Numbered from the stretch's first letter, positions 8,570 to 17,361 are shown. The stretch is 64,000 nucleotides of DNA from Rhizobium favelukesii (GCF_000577275.2 NZ_HG916855.1:744001-808000), one strand, 5' to 3'. Notes: generated by a model not told the origin, from the letters alone. A program made the numbers and translations.

Positions 8570-9016
8570 ATGGCTGACGAGAATAATCCAGACTTGATTG
8601 CTGACGTTGTTGAGAACGATGCCCCCGTAAAAACACCCGCGTCGCCCAAGAAGCCGCGTGCACCACGGCGTCAAAAGACGGCTGTCGCACCGGTTCAAGC
8701 TTCAAAGGCGACGAGTGCGAAGACCCCGACGGCAAAACCCGGGAAGCGTGGCGAACAAGATAGAGCAGGCAAGCTCAAGTCGATCGCGACGAAAGTCACT
8801 GAAGGCGCGAGCACGCTCAACTCCACCATCAAGAGTGCCGGAAGGAAGAAGACTGCGAAGCATATTGAACAAACGGCAAAGTCGTCTGTTCTGGCAATCG
8901 ATGAGATGGCAGATCTTGTTCAACTCGAAGAGGAGAACCAGAGGCTTCGAAGAACGCTGGCGGAAAAGTTGCGTAAGGAGAATTCCGAGCTGCGTAAGCG
9001 GCTCGGACTCGATTAA
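8570..9016 (+). CDS. SyrB-like regulator, copy 1 (helix-turn-helix degenerate)
   Basis: A 148-residue basic protein resembling rhizobial SyrB. It has a Lys/Ala/Pro-rich N-terminus (20-60) and a C-terminal coiled coil ADLVQLEEENQRLRRTLAEK (114-133) ending KENSELRKRLGLD. The middle keeps TLNSTIKSAG (82-91), but the recognition helix seen in copy 2 (GISEQTYYLWKR) is replaced by GRKKTAKHIEQ. GAGGGAG precedes the ATG, with a leader much like that of copy 2. SyrB was described in Sinorhizobium as a negative regulator of syrA. Copy 1 may dimerise through its coiled coil without binding DNA; this is an inference. Confidence 0.8.
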   Translation: MADENNPDLIADVVENDAPVKTPASPKKPRAPRRQKTAVAPVQASKATSAKTPTAKPGKRGEQDRAGKLKSIATKVTEGASTLNSTIKSAGRKKTAKHIEQTAKSSVLAIDEMADLVQLEEENQRLRRTLAEKLRKENSELRKRLGLD

Positions 9017-9181
9017 CCACCGAGTGGGGCAGGTGGCCGGGTCGTGAGAACGACCTCGGTCACTGCATTTTCGGCAGGAAAATTCACCGAGTTCACGTCG
9101 TGAGCCGGCGGGGGAACGACGCATGAGGTTGTATTGGAAGCTGCAGCAGCATTGCGGTGCAGTTTGCAAGGTTGAAACACG

Positions 9182-9790
9182 ATGAAATCACCATGGAAAT
9201 ATCTTGTTGGCTTCAGGTCGCGGCGACCGCAGCCAGAAGCACAAGAGAGCTCGATTGGGGATGATCCGGTCTCCGAGCCTTTCGACAGCGAAGTCGAACA
9301 CCCCTCGGCGCTGCCTTCGAATTCAAGGGAAGCGTTGGACAAAGCTGAGCACGAGGGGGACGTCCCAGCTGATCAAATGGCGACGGCTTCAAATGAACCT
9401 GAGGGCGATCTCGATGTCGCACGAGCTGTCCTGCCATCAGCCAGTGTTGAGGAACGTCGCACATCGAACAGTGATCAGGCCGATCATTCAGGTGTTGAAG
9501 CGCATGCGTTCGTGCAGGGGAGCAAGACACGCACACAGTCTCCACGAATACCGCGAAACAAGCGTCCAGAACGCCCGAAGCGGGGCCGCGTCCGGGCGGC
9601 CATGCACAGCGCTGTTGACATAAACGAGGATCAAGGCGCTCAATCCTTGACTTTCAAGGAGCCTCGCTTCTTCGATGAAGTGGCGGGCCTCGACGACGAA
9701 ATCAAGCAGATGAAAAGGCTCTTGGCTCAAAAGCTCTATTTGCAGAACCTTCAGCTTAAGAAGATGCTTGAGCGGTTTGATCTTTCGTGA
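9182..9790 (+). CDS. partner protein of SyrB-like copy 1, function unknown
   Basis: A 202-residue protein, acidic and low in recognisable structure through residues 20-120, then a basic Arg/Lys stretch (about 128-148). The C-terminus (166-202) is coiled-coil-like: LDDEIKQMKRLLAQKL followed by YLQNLQLKKMLERFDLS. The last 17 residues nearly repeat in the protein at 10707-11321 and echo the SyrB-type tail in style (LAxKLxxxNxxLxKxL). It stands alone between two SyrB-like genes with 165- and 186-base gaps. I do not recognise a catalytic domain. A regulatory or adaptor role, perhaps pairing with the SyrB-like protein, is speculative. Confidence 0.65.
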   Translation: MKSPWKYLVGFRSRRPQPEAQESSIGDDPVSEPFDSEVEHPSALPSNSREALDKAEHEGDVPADQMATASNEPEGDLDVARAVLPSASVEERRTSNSDQADHSGVEAHAFVQGSKTRTQSPRIPRNKRPERPKRGRVRAAMHSAVDINEDQGAQSLTFKEPRFFDEVAGLDDEIKQMKRLLAQKLYLQNLQLKKMLERFDLS

Positions 9791-9976
9791 GCCTGCCTAC
9801 ACCGACAAATCGTCACCGCGCTTTTTCGATTGGCACAAGGTGCAGTTGCTGTTGGATGAGCTTCTCGACACCAAACACATATTGGCTTGAAGGTTTCCCT
9901 GGCGAACTTTGGTGTGGCTTCATTGACTCTTTGGTTCACTGGGATGAAAAGAAACGTCTTAACGAGGGAGTTGTTG

Positions 9977-10447
9977 ATGGCTGACGAGAGTGAAACCGGA
10001 CCTATTGCAATAATGGCGGACACCGATGGCGAGGTGAAAATACCAGCGCCCAAAAAAGAACGATCGCCACGCGGCCAGAAAACAGCTGCGCAATCGCCTC
10101 ACGAAGCCACCCAAGCCACGGCTCCAAAGGCGCCAGCAGCCAAGCCAAGGAAGCACACCGACAAGGAAAAAATCGAGAAGCTGAAGCTTATCGAGATGCA
10201 AGCCTCCGGGGGCAGCGGTACGCTCAAGGACGCTATCAAAAAGGCCGGTATTTCGGAGCAGACGTACTATCTTTGGAAAAGAGCCGCTAAGCCTGTCCAG
10301 CAACCCGAGCAGAAGTCAGTTGCCGCTGTCGCTGCGTTCGAGGATCTCGTTCAACTCGAACAGGAGAACCTTGAGCTTCGCAAAGCTCTGGCTGCAAAGT
10401 TGCGGACGGAAAACGCCGAACTGCGCAAGCGTCTCGGATTAGACTGA
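9977..10447 (+). CDS. syrB: SyrB-like transcriptional regulator, copy 2
   Basis: A 156-residue protein very like SyrB. The basic N-terminus (18-62) is followed by a transposase-type helix-turn-helix, KIEKLKLIEMQ, then TLKDAIKKAGISEQTYYLWK (65-101), and a coiled coil EDLVQLEQENLELRKALAAK (122-141) ending ENAELRKRLGLD. GAGGGAG lies before the ATG at 9977; the frame is open upstream but without such a site. Unlike copy 1 its HTH is intact. The HTH resembles that of IS3/IS66 transposase-associated proteins, the probable origin of this family. The target genes are not evident. Confidence 0.85.
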   Translation: MADESETGPIAIMADTDGEVKIPAPKKERSPRGQKTAAQSPHEATQATAPKAPAAKPRKHTDKEKIEKLKLIEMQASGGSGTLKDAIKKAGISEQTYYLWKRAAKPVQQPEQKSVAAVAAFEDLVQLEQENLELRKALAAKLRTENAELRKRLGLD

Positions 10448-10706
10448 AGTTGGTTCGGATCGCTCCCGCGCTCTTTGTGGTTGCTGGAGCGCCCAGGCCT
10501 GAAAATGATGGGCCTTCAACCTCTAGATTTCGGCTTGGCAGGGTCTCACAATGACGGCCCCTGCGAGCCCTTCATGCCGTAAGGGCTTTTGCGCGTAGCC
10601 CCACCCTTCTTGAACGATCCTGCTTGGTTCTGTATTCAGCAGAAGGCAGGCCTTAAGGGGCGCCAGTCGGCGCCGGTCTTGCGATATGCTCGGGACACCA
10701 GACAAT

Positions 10707-11321
10707 ATGAAAACAAGACAGCGCCAGTTCGTGGTAGAAATCAAGGGAGGACGACGACTGCAGAAGGCGCAGGCGGCATCAATTTGGGGTGGAACGGACC
10801 TTAAAGCGTTGGCCCGCGAGGTGGAAGACAAGGCACCGCATCTGTTTTCGTCGACCGAGGCGCCGCACACGCAGGTCGACGCGGAAGGCGGCGGGCCTAC
10901 CCAGCTCCAGACAAATTCGGTTTCTGGACGTGGCAGGGGCGCTGACGGCACGCCGGAAGGCATGCCTTCAGCTGCAAGGATCGACGTTGAAGGGACACTG
11001 CCACAGAAGGCCGAAGATGCGAACAAGGCCGTTGTTGCACAGATGCCCGCAAGCGGGGATACATCGGAGCCACAACCAGCATCGAAGAACGCCGATGGAA
11101 AATCCCGAAAACGCAAGCCGGCTCGTGAGACTGGCCGTCTAAGGACGGGCAAGACGACGGATTTACGTGAGAAATCCGAAGCCATTTTGAGTTCGATCTC
11201 CCTTGATGAGGTGATTGCCCTTGATGCTGAGAACAGACGGCTCAAGCGGTTATGGGCAGAGCATCTTCATCGGCAGAACCTGCAACTCAAGAAGATGCTT
11301 GAACGATTTGGCGTCGCTTAA
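10707..11321 (+). CDS. partner protein of SyrB-like copy 2, function unknown
   Basis: A 204-residue protein if it starts at 10707 (MKTRQRQFVVEIKGGRR); an ATG at 10686 is possible. An N-terminal conserved-looking block (VVEIKGGRR, then ALAREVEDKAPHLF) is followed by a long low-complexity Gly/Ala/Pro part, a basic segment (KSRKRKPARETGRLR) and a C-terminal coiled coil (166-204) ending RQNLQLKKMLERFGVA. That end matches the protein at 9182-9790 almost residue for residue. Together with the SyrB-like gene before it, it makes the second copy of a two-gene cassette. Function unknown. The IS630 element is inserted 137 bases downstream. Confidence 0.65.
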   Translation: MKTRQRQFVVEIKGGRRLQKAQAASIWGGTDLKALAREVEDKAPHLFSSTEAPHTQVDAEGGGPTQLQTNSVSGRGRGADGTPEGMPSAARIDVEGTLPQKAEDANKAVVAQMPASGDTSEPQPASKNADGKSRKRKPARETGRLRTGKTTDLREKSEAILSSISLDEVIALDAENRRLKRLWAEHLHRQNLQLKKMLERFGVA

Positions 11322-11458
11322 AGCGCATCAGTAACAGCAAGCGCAAGTCAGGGTCGACGTTTGACCATGCGCTCGGACTCCAAGGCTGGTTTGCGATTTC
11401 CGCTGCCTGGAGCCGAGAACCACGTGTTGCGAGTATCGGCGAAGAGACTGGGGCCTTA

Positions 11459-11482
11459 GAGCGCCGTACCTTTAATCGAACC
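11459..11482. repeat. left terminal inverted repeat of the IS630 element
   Basis: Begins GAGCGCCGTACC just inside TA at 11457-11458. It pairs imperfectly with the complement of 12487-12510, which begins GAGCATCGCACT. Confidence 0.75.
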
Positions 11483-12074
11483 CATAGCCTGCGGCTGTAA
11501 AATAGTTTCGACATTCTTGGCTGTTGAAGAGGTTGCAGATGGATCCGAGCGCATTTGAGAGTGCGTCAAACGTGCGAGCGGCGGCGGCTCGGAGATGGGC
11601 CTTAATTTTGGCGAAGGCCATTTCGATCGGGTTCAAATCTGGCGAATAAGACGGCAGAAACAGGAGCCACGCACCAACTTCCTTGAGGCAGGCTTTGGCT
11701 TTATCGCTCTTGTGAACGCGAAGATTATCCAGGATGACGACATTGCCTGGTTCGAGTGTCGGCGCAAGCTGGGTCTCGATGTAGGTGTCGAAGATTTCCC
11801 GGTTCATCGGCCTGTCAATAATCCAGGGCGCAGTAAGACCGAAACAGCGCAAGCCTGCAATGAATGTCTGTGTCCCCCAGTGGCCAAAGGGCGCATCCGT
11901 GATGAGACGCTCGCCGCGCGGGGAGCGCCCACGCAGTCTCACCATCTTTGTGTTCACCGAGGTTTCGTCCAAGAAAACAAGTCGATGCGGTTCAAATCGC
12001 ATCCGGGGTTGGCGTTTCGAAATCCAGACATCACGATCCTTTCGGATATCAGCGCGAGCGCGTTCCGACGCCAT
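11472..12074 (-). CDS. IS630 transposase, C-terminal DDE part (orfB)
   Basis: About 200 residues carrying the DDE catalytic core of IS630 transposases: [13 protein letters not shown] (first Asp), [14 protein letters not shown] (second Asp) and [17 protein letters not shown] (Glu). The conventional ATG at 12074 is probably not the real start. The protein is expected to be made as a fusion with orfA through a frame change at the A7 run (complement of 12081-12087). It cuts at the TA-flanked ends and moves the element. Confidence 0.9.
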   Translation of the reverse strand: MASERARADIRKDRDVWISKRQPRMRFEPHRLVFLDETSVNTKMVRLRGRSPRGERLITDAPFGHWGTQTFIAGLRCFGLTAPWIIDRPMNREIFDTYIETQLAPTLEPGNVVILDNLRVHKSDKAKACLKEVGAWLLFLPSYSPDLNPIEMAFAKIKAHLRAAAARTFDALSNALGSICNLFNSQECRNYFTAAGYGFD

Positions 12075-12429
12075 TATCTGTTTTTTTATATGTGTATCCC
12101 TGCGTTATCAAAAACCGCGACAGGGACGATGGTGGAATAACCAATCCATGTTCATCCTCAAGGCGACGGGCAAGCTCTGGCATGGTGATATCCGGTTTGC
12201 CTTCGACCTGTGCGACCAGGAAATCGCGAAACGCCGACAGTTTCCCTGCACCTGGTGGCCTTCCTTGACGCGCGGGGGTTATCAGCCCAGTCCGCTCCCG
12301 GCGTTGCAACAGCTTGATCGCACTGCTGTCGCTGATTGCGAAATGACGGGCAGCGGCTCGCCGTGATTGGCCGCTAGCGACCATGGAAACAACACGCTGA
12401 CGAAGATCAACAGAATGAGATTTACCCAT
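12049..12429 (-). CDS. IS630 transposase, N-terminal DNA-binding part (orfA)
   Basis: A 126-residue protein with two helix-turn-helix regions: [20 protein letters not shown], then [17 protein letters not shown], and a later winged part [12 protein letters not shown]...PPSSLSRFL. It ends shortly after YTYKKTDNG. The A7 run (complement of 12081-12087) sits where the frame must move by +1 (or -2) to join orfB. The start at 12429 gives [11 protein letters not shown], the usual beginning of this subgroup. Confidence 0.88.
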   Translation of the reverse strand: MGKSHSVDLRQRVVSMVASGQSRRAAARHFAISDSSAIKLLQRRERTGLITPARQGRPPGAGKLSAFRDFLVAQVEGKPDITMPELARRLEDEHGLVIPPSSLSRFLITQGYTYKKTDNGVGTRSR

Positions 12430-12486
12430 GTGATTCACCTCCAACCGCAGTGAATCACACCAATACCCTCGTGAAAACCCCACTCG

Positions 12487-12510
12487 ATTCTCAATTCAAG
12501 TGCGATGCTC
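12487..12510. repeat. right terminal inverted repeat of the IS630 element
   Basis: Its complement begins GAGCATCGCACT next to TA at 12511-12512 and pairs with the left end at 11459-11482. Confidence 0.75.
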
Positions 12511-12722
12511 TAGGCTTCATGACCATGTCGATATTCGGCAACCACAGCTGAGCAATGTGCCGGTTAACCTGACCAAGGCTCTCGCCCTGGCGAACCATCG
12601 CAATGTCGCTGGCCTGGCCTCGGCGCGGCTGATCTCGCTTGGATGATCTTCATTTCGTCCTGCGAGGCTCAAATATCACGGGGATGAGGTGCCGAGATAA
12701 GGCATCGAAGGGTTCGCCGCCA

Positions 12723-14024
12723 TCAATCCTCCAAGACAGACGTCAGCTTACTCCACCCGGTCGGCAACGATGCAGGACGTTGAATGTCGATATCGTCTAG
12801 CACCAGCATTGTGACCTTGTGTGCAAAGAGCGTCGGCATCCCGCCGGGATAGTCGAAAAGCCCGACTATCTTTCCGTCGGTGCCACGCAGCCACGCGTTG
12901 CCGCGCCCCACCACATCGCCCGGCGGTGTGAGATCGGCGTTGGTCGGGCGAAGATCGTATTGTCTGGCCGTTCCCAACGGACCTTCGTCCATTTTCAGAT
13001 GCACGTTTCGAAGCGTGACGCCATGGATGCCTCCGGCTTTTTCCGCAAAGAGGTTAATCGCGCCATGGCAGCGGCCGGTGATGTTCTCCACCTGGACGTT
13101 TCGCACGATTCCCGCTGGCAATTCCGGGCGACGGTCGAGTTGGGTGATCGTCAACGGCTCACCTGAGCCCCAGAAGCCGTCGGGCGTCTCGTGGCAGTCG
13201 AGCTCTATATCCGAAAAGACAACATTTTCGATCACTCCGCCATCACGGGAGAAAATGCCGAGGCCGCGGTTTGATTCCTGGATTTTGGAACGCGTAAAAC
13301 GAACATCGCGGATATCGCCGAAACTCTCTGTACCTATTTTCAATGCGCAACTCTTACTCTCAACGATGCAATCTGCGACGTCTATCTTCTCGCAGCGCCC
13401 GATGCCCATTTCACTTCGGCTCGTCTTCAGGCAGATTCCGTCGTCGGCGGTGCGGATGACGACATGGTTCACGGCAACGTGGCTGCAACTGTCGATGACA
13501 ATCCCGTCCGTGTTTGGAAGTTGGCGATCGTTGAAGACTTTCGTATTCTTGAGGGTCACGTCGTGGCAGCGGACGAGGTGAACCGTCCACATCGGAGAGT
13601 CCTCGATGGTAAAGCCCTCGAGCCTGACATTGTTGCAATCCTCGAACACAAGCACTCTCGGACGCTTCTTGCTCGGTGTGAAGGTGCCGACCGTTTCATC
13701 GAAGCCGGTATTGAAAGCGTGGCCTGAGGCAACGATCTTTCCCTTACCGACGATCGCAATATCACGCGCACCATGCGCCACGATATAAGCACGGTTGGAC
13801 CCTTCCGCGATCACGCTCACCGAATTTGCGCTATAAAGCTCATAGTCAGGCACGAATTCGAGTATCGCTCCCTCTGAAATCGACAGGGTTACGCCGCTCG
13901 CAAGCCGGATCGGTCCCATGCGGTGCCGTCCCGCCTTAAGCACAAGAGTTCCGCCGCCGGCAGCAGCCAGCCTGTCGATGAATTGCTGCAGATCAGTGCC
14001 ATTTGCTTCGACGAAAATGTCCAT
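12723..14024 (-). CDS. GH28 polygalacturonase-like glycosidase without signal peptide
   Basis: A 433-residue right-handed beta-helix protein of glycoside hydrolase family 28. Catalytic motifs are NTDGIVID (171-178) and TADDGICLK (192-200), which carry the aspartates of family 28. The usual GHG/RIK region is altered to CALKIGTES (226-234). There is no signal peptide, so it should act in the cytoplasm on imported galacturonide or similar oligosaccharides. AAGGAG lies 5 bases before the ATG. It is divergent from an ABC importer, and the shared intergenic region has two copies of a 17-bp palindrome, so both are probably controlled by the ROK repressor at 20260. Confidence 0.9.
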   Translation of the reverse strand: MDIFVEANGTDLQQFIDRLAAAGGGTLVLKAGRHRMGPIRLASGVTLSISEGAILEFVPDYELYSANSVSVIAEGSNRAYIVAHGARDIAIVGKGKIVASGHAFNTGFDETVGTFTPSKKRPRVLVFEDCNNVRLEGFTIEDSPMWTVHLVRCHDVTLKNTKVFNDRQLPNTDGIVIDSCSHVAVNHVVIRTADDGICLKTSRSEMGIGRCEKIDVADCIVESKSCALKIGTESFGDIRDVRFTRSKIQESNRGLGIFSRDGGVIENVVFSDIELDCHETPDGFWGSGEPLTITQLDRRPELPAGIVRNVQVENITGRCHGAINLFAEKAGGIHGVTLRNVHLKMDEGPLGTARQYDLRPTNADLTPPGDVVGRGNAWLRGTDGKIVGLFDYPGGMPTLFAHKVTMLVLDDIDIQRPASLPTGWSKLTSVLED

Positions 14025-14068
14025 TGCGTCTCCTTGCGCTTTGCCAACATTTAAGGCGCACCATTTTA

Positions 14069-14085
14069 TTCGTCAACAGGACGAA
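14069..14085. promoter_or_regulatory. putative ROK operator, site 1
   Basis: TTCGTCA-ACA-GGACGAA: a 17-bp palindrome with one mismatch. It lies 45 bases before the GH28 start and shares its pattern with the sites at 14141, 20128 and 21572. Confidence 0.75.
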
Positions 14086-14140
14086 CTAAGTGCCGTCAGT
14101 CGACTTGTTTATGTTGACACTATCGAAAACTCGTATTTAA

Positions 14141-14157
14141 TTCGTCATGGTTACGAA
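14141..14157. promoter_or_regulatory. putative ROK operator, site 2
   Basis: TTCGTCA-TGG-TTACGAA: the same 17-bp pattern with one mismatch, 85 bases before the solute-binding-protein start and within the divergent promoter region. Confidence 0.75.
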
Positions 14158-14241
14158 CAAACAATCGGCTTGAAGGGAGCGAAACGGTAGGCCGATTGTT
14201 GGCAGGAGTTCTAAAAATGAGGAGCCAAAAAGGGGATCCCT

Positions 14242-15483
14242 ATGAAACCGCTCAAGACATTGATGATGGCAGCAACTGCCATGGCGATGACGATTTCGCT
14301 CGCAGCAGCATCCGAGCTAAAGATCGTCTGGTACGTCGACAACGATCAGGAAGAGGCGAACACGCGTGCCCTGCTCGATCAGTACACGAAACTGCACCCA
14401 GACACGACCTTCGACCTTGAGATCACCCCTTATGATGGGATGATCCAAAAATTCCAGCAGTACGCGGCCTCCGGCATCATGCCGGATTTGTCACTCACGT
14501 CTTCGATGGAGCCGGTCATTCGACCCTTCCTCGTCGATCTCAACAAAGAGATCGGGCCCGAATGGATCAATGACTTTGTCAAGGGCTGGGGCGATGGTGC
14601 CAAACTCGGCGACACGGTCATCGCCGCACCGCTGCGAGTAACCTCGACGGGCGTCTTTTTGAACGTCGACGCCTTCAAGAAGGCCGGCGTTGCGATCCCA
14701 GATCAGGCGACCGGCTGGACCTGGGATGAATTTGTTCCGAAGATCAAGGAAGTCGCCGAAAAATCCGGCACCCGCTATCCACTGGTCTGGGACGTTTCTG
14801 CAAGCCGCTGGATCGTCCACGAGTATCAATACGGCAACCACATCTATACCGAGAAAGAACCTGTGAAGGTCGTCATGGACGAGGCAGCGTGGACGACCGC
14901 GCTCGACAAGTTCGTTGACATCACGAAGGCTGCCATGCCGCCCGGCCTCTGGTCGGGTGCAAGCTCGGACAACCCGAAGGAACTTTTCACCGCCGGCCAG
15001 GCCGTAGCCTATATGTCGGGAAGCTGGCAGATCGCCGGATTGGCGGACAATGCGCATTTTGCGTGGCAGGCCGGACCGACACCGCGCGGCACCGTGGCGT
15101 CGTCGATCTATGGCGGGGACTATATCGTCGCCTTCAATACCAGTCAGCATCTTCCGGAAGCTGTCGAATTCTTAAAGTGGATCACCTCACCGGAAATCCA
15201 GGCGCAGTACGCCAAGACCTTCGGCACGATCCCAGCAAATCTGAAAGCGCCGGCTGTCAAGTATGATAATCCGGCAGCGACCGAAGCGATCAAGGCGATG
15301 CAGAACGAGCTGAACGCCAGCCCGGCTTATGCGGCGACCGACCAGGCCTGGCCGCAGATGCAAGCCGTCTGGGGCACCGTAAAGACGGCCGTCACTCAGG
15401 CCGTCGCCGGACAGATCTCCTCCGCAGAGGCCATTTCACAGATCAAGAAGGCGGCCGACGCCTCGCTTGAGGCCAGCAAGTGA
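14242..15483 (+). CDS. ABC transporter substrate-binding protein, family 1 (carbohydrate)
   Basis: A 413-residue periplasmic binding protein of the MalE/UgpB type. The N-terminal signal peptide (about 1-22, ending SLAAA) precedes ELKIVWYVDNDQEE. Typical class features are SGIMPDLSLTSS, GTVASSIYGGDYIVAF and AVEFLKWITSPEIQ. AAGGGGA precedes the ATG. It is the first gene of an operon with two permeases (4-base overlaps), divergent from the GH28 gene. The ligand is probably an oligosaccharide such as oligogalacturonide, inferred from neighbours. Confidence 0.93.
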   Translation: MKPLKTLMMAATAMAMTISLAAASELKIVWYVDNDQEEANTRALLDQYTKLHPDTTFDLEITPYDGMIQKFQQYAASGIMPDLSLTSSMEPVIRPFLVDLNKEIGPEWINDFVKGWGDGAKLGDTVIAAPLRVTSTGVFLNVDAFKKAGVAIPDQATGWTWDEFVPKIKEVAEKSGTRYPLVWDVSASRWIVHEYQYGNHIYTEKEPVKVVMDEAAWTTALDKFVDITKAAMPPGLWSGASSDNPKELFTAGQAVAYMSGSWQIAGLADNAHFAWQAGPTPRGTVASSIYGGDYIVAFNTSQHLPEAVEFLKWITSPEIQAQYAKTFGTIPANLKAPAVKYDNPAATEAIKAMQNELNASPAYAATDQAWPQMQAVWGTVKTAVTQAVAGQISSAEAISQIKKAADASLEASK

Positions 15484-16433
15484 CTGCGGTCATGATAGAA
15501 GAAGGCAGTTCGGCACTGGGTCCCCACCCAGTGCCGAAAGGCCGCCGAGTCGGTCTGGCGAGCCTTGGTTGGCCATATTTGCTCATGCTGCCGACGATGG
15601 TGCTCCTCATCACTTTTACGCTCTATCCGTTGGTCCAAGGCCTGCTCATGGCGTTTTTCAAGCGCGGCGTGGTGGTCGTTCCACAGGTGCCGAATACCCT
15701 GCCGCAATATGTGGGACTTGAAAACTTCATCGGGCTCCTCAGCAACGGCGATTTCCAGAATTCGCTGCTTAAGACCGTCCTCTTCGTCGTTATCGCCGTT
15801 CCGCTGAACATCGTTGTGTCGCTTTCGCTGGCACTTCTTCTGGCACCGCAGACCAAGCTGTTTGCCCTCGTGCGTACCGTCGTCTTCTTTCCTTCCATGA
15901 TCAGTCTGCTGATCATCGGCGTTGCCTGGCGGTGGCTCTTCGGTCTCAACAACGGCCTGGTCAACTACCTGCTCTCACTGGTCGGCATCGCCCCGATCCC
16001 ATGGCTGGAGCAGGACACGATGGCACAAGTGGCGATGGTCATAGCCTGGGTGTGGGCGCAAGCCGGCTTCAACATGATGATCTTTATCGCCGGCCTAACC
16101 GCAATTTCCAGCGACTATTACGAGGCAGCGTCAATCGACGGCACCAGCAAGTGGCGCCAGTTCACGCACATTACGCTTCCGCTTCTCAAGCCAACGCTGG
16201 CAGTCGTTTTGGTATTGTCTTCGATTGAGGCCTTCAAAGTCTACGAGCTGGTCGTATCGCTGACGGGAGGCGGCCCCGGCAAGGCGACGGTCTATCTCAT
16301 TCAGACGATTTATGACACGGCCTTTCAAAAGCCGATGCAGGCAGGCGTCGCCGCCGCCCAATCGATGGTTCTGTTCATCATCCTCCTTTTTCTGACCGTC
16401 TTCCAGCTGCGTGTATCGCGGGGTGAAAAATGA
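15480..16433 (+). CDS. ABC sugar transporter permease (MalF/UgpA type)
   Basis: A 317-residue inner-membrane protein with about six membrane spans. The ATPase-contact EAA loop is EAASIDGTSKWRQFTHITLP. A GTG start at 15480 overlaps the stop of the binding-protein gene as GTGA; an ATG at 15492 is an alternative. It forms the channel with the permease that follows and presumably uses the ATPase at 21686, since no ATPase lies in the operon itself. Confidence 0.92.
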   Translation: MTAVMIEEGSSALGPHPVPKGRRVGLASLGWPYLLMLPTMVLLITFTLYPLVQGLLMAFFKRGVVVVPQVPNTLPQYVGLENFIGLLSNGDFQNSLLKTVLFVVIAVPLNIVVSLSLALLLAPQTKLFALVRTVVFFPSMISLLIIGVAWRWLFGLNNGLVNYLLSLVGIAPIPWLEQDTMAQVAMVIAWVWAQAGFNMMIFIAGLTAISSDYYEAASIDGTSKWRQFTHITLPLLKPTLAVVLVLSSIEAFKVYELVVSLTGGGPGKATVYLIQTIYDTAFQKPMQAGVAAAQSMVLFIILLFLTVFQLRVSRGEK

Positions 16434-17248
16434 CGCGGATCTACTCTTTCTGGCGACTGGCCTTCGTTGCGCTCACCCTGTTTGTCTTTCTGATGCCGCC
16501 GGTCTGGCTCTTCCTCTCGTCGCTGAAGTCGCAACAGGAGATTTTCCAGTGGCCGCCGACCATTTTCCCGGCGCAGCCGACGCTGCAGAACTTCATTGAT
16601 ACCGTATCGCGCGCGAAGTTCCTGATTTTCTTCCGTAACTCGGCCATCGTGTCCGTGCTCTCGGCGCTCCTTTCCGTCACCATCAGCGTCATGGCCGGTT
16701 ATGCACTGGCGAAATTCAGGTTCAAGGGCGATACGCTCTTCTTCCTGCTCATCATGTCGTCGCTGATGGTGCCGCTGCAGATCGTCATGATCCCCGTCTT
16801 TCTGGTCCTGCGCGATCTCAATCTTCTTGATACACTCGCAGGTATCATCATCGCGCCGGCTGCGACGCCCACCGGGGTCTTCTTGATGCGCCAATACATC
16901 ACCAACATTCCCGACAGCCTTCTCGAGGCAGCGCGCCTCGACGGGACGCCGGAGTGGCGCATTCTCTGGCGGATCATCGTGCCGCTTGCCATACCTGCAA
17001 TCGGCACGCTGCTCGCCTTCAATCTCGTTTGGCGCTGGAATGATTATCTCTGGCCATTCCTGATCATCAGCGATCAGGACAAATGGACCGTCCAGGTTGC
17101 GCTTGCAAATACGGTCGGGCGTTTTGGCATCAACTGGCCACGGCTATTGTCCATGTCGGTGCTGTCTGTGTTGCCCGTCCTTGTCATGTTCACCGCCCTG
17201 CAACGCATGCTGATGAGCGGTTTGATGGCGGGTGCGACGAAGGAATAG
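16430..17248 (+). CDS. ABC sugar transporter permease (MalG/UgpE type)
   Basis: A 272-residue inner-membrane protein with the MalG-type EAA loop EAARLDGTPEWRILWRIIVP and the conserved MAGYALAKFRFKG segment. It overlaps the first permease by ATGA, so translation is coupled. A strong hairpin terminator follows at 17277-17299 and ends this transcription unit. Confidence 0.92.
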   Translation: MTRIYSFWRLAFVALTLFVFLMPPVWLFLSSLKSQQEIFQWPPTIFPAQPTLQNFIDTVSRAKFLIFFRNSAIVSVLSALLSVTISVMAGYALAKFRFKGDTLFFLLIMSSLMVPLQIVMIPVFLVLRDLNLLDTLAGIIIAPAATPTGVFLMRQYITNIPDSLLEAARLDGTPEWRILWRIIVPLAIPAIGTLLAFNLVWRWNDYLWPFLIISDQDKWTVQVALANTVGRFGINWPRLLSMSVLSVLPVLVMFTALQRMLMSGLMAGATKE

Positions 17249-17276
17249 GGCAGGGGCCTTGAGTTGAACTCAAGAG

Positions 17277-17299
17277 GCCGCCCCACGGGGCGGCTTTTT
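17277..17299 (+). terminator. rho-independent terminator of the importer operon
   Basis: GCCGCCCC (17277-17284), a 2-base loop, GGGGCGGC (17287-17294), then five T. It follows the second permease by 28 bases. Confidence 0.9.
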
Positions 17300-17322
17300 G
17301 CGTCGATGAATGTGCAGATGGC

Positions 17323-17348
17323 AAAAAAGAGGCCGCCTGATGGCGGCC
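17323..17348 (-). terminator. rho-independent terminator of the glycosidase/ROK operon
   Basis: Read on the minus strand: GGCCGCC, 4-base loop, GGCGGCC, then TC and a run of six T (complement of 17323-17328). It lies just after the stop at 17362. Confidence 0.88.
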
Positions 17349-17361
17349 AGTTGGGGAAAAC

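Larger units (their letters stand above)
11459..12510 (-). mobile_element. IS630-family insertion sequence, complete, 1052 bp
   Basis: Two overlapping transposase frames on the minus strand lie between imperfect terminal inverted repeats that begin GAGC (11459 inward; 12510 inward on the other strand) and match at about 15 of 24 positions. Each end is flanked by TA (11457-11458 and 12511-12512), the target duplication characteristic of the IS630/Tc1 group. The size is normal for the family. The element separates the SyrB-like cassettes from the GH28 locus. Confidence 0.88.

Noticed and set aside
12513..12722. A short plus-strand frame after the IS element reading ...NLTKALALANHRNVAGLAS...
   Set aside because: It could be the broken 3' end of a gene, but it has no start and I could not match it to a family.
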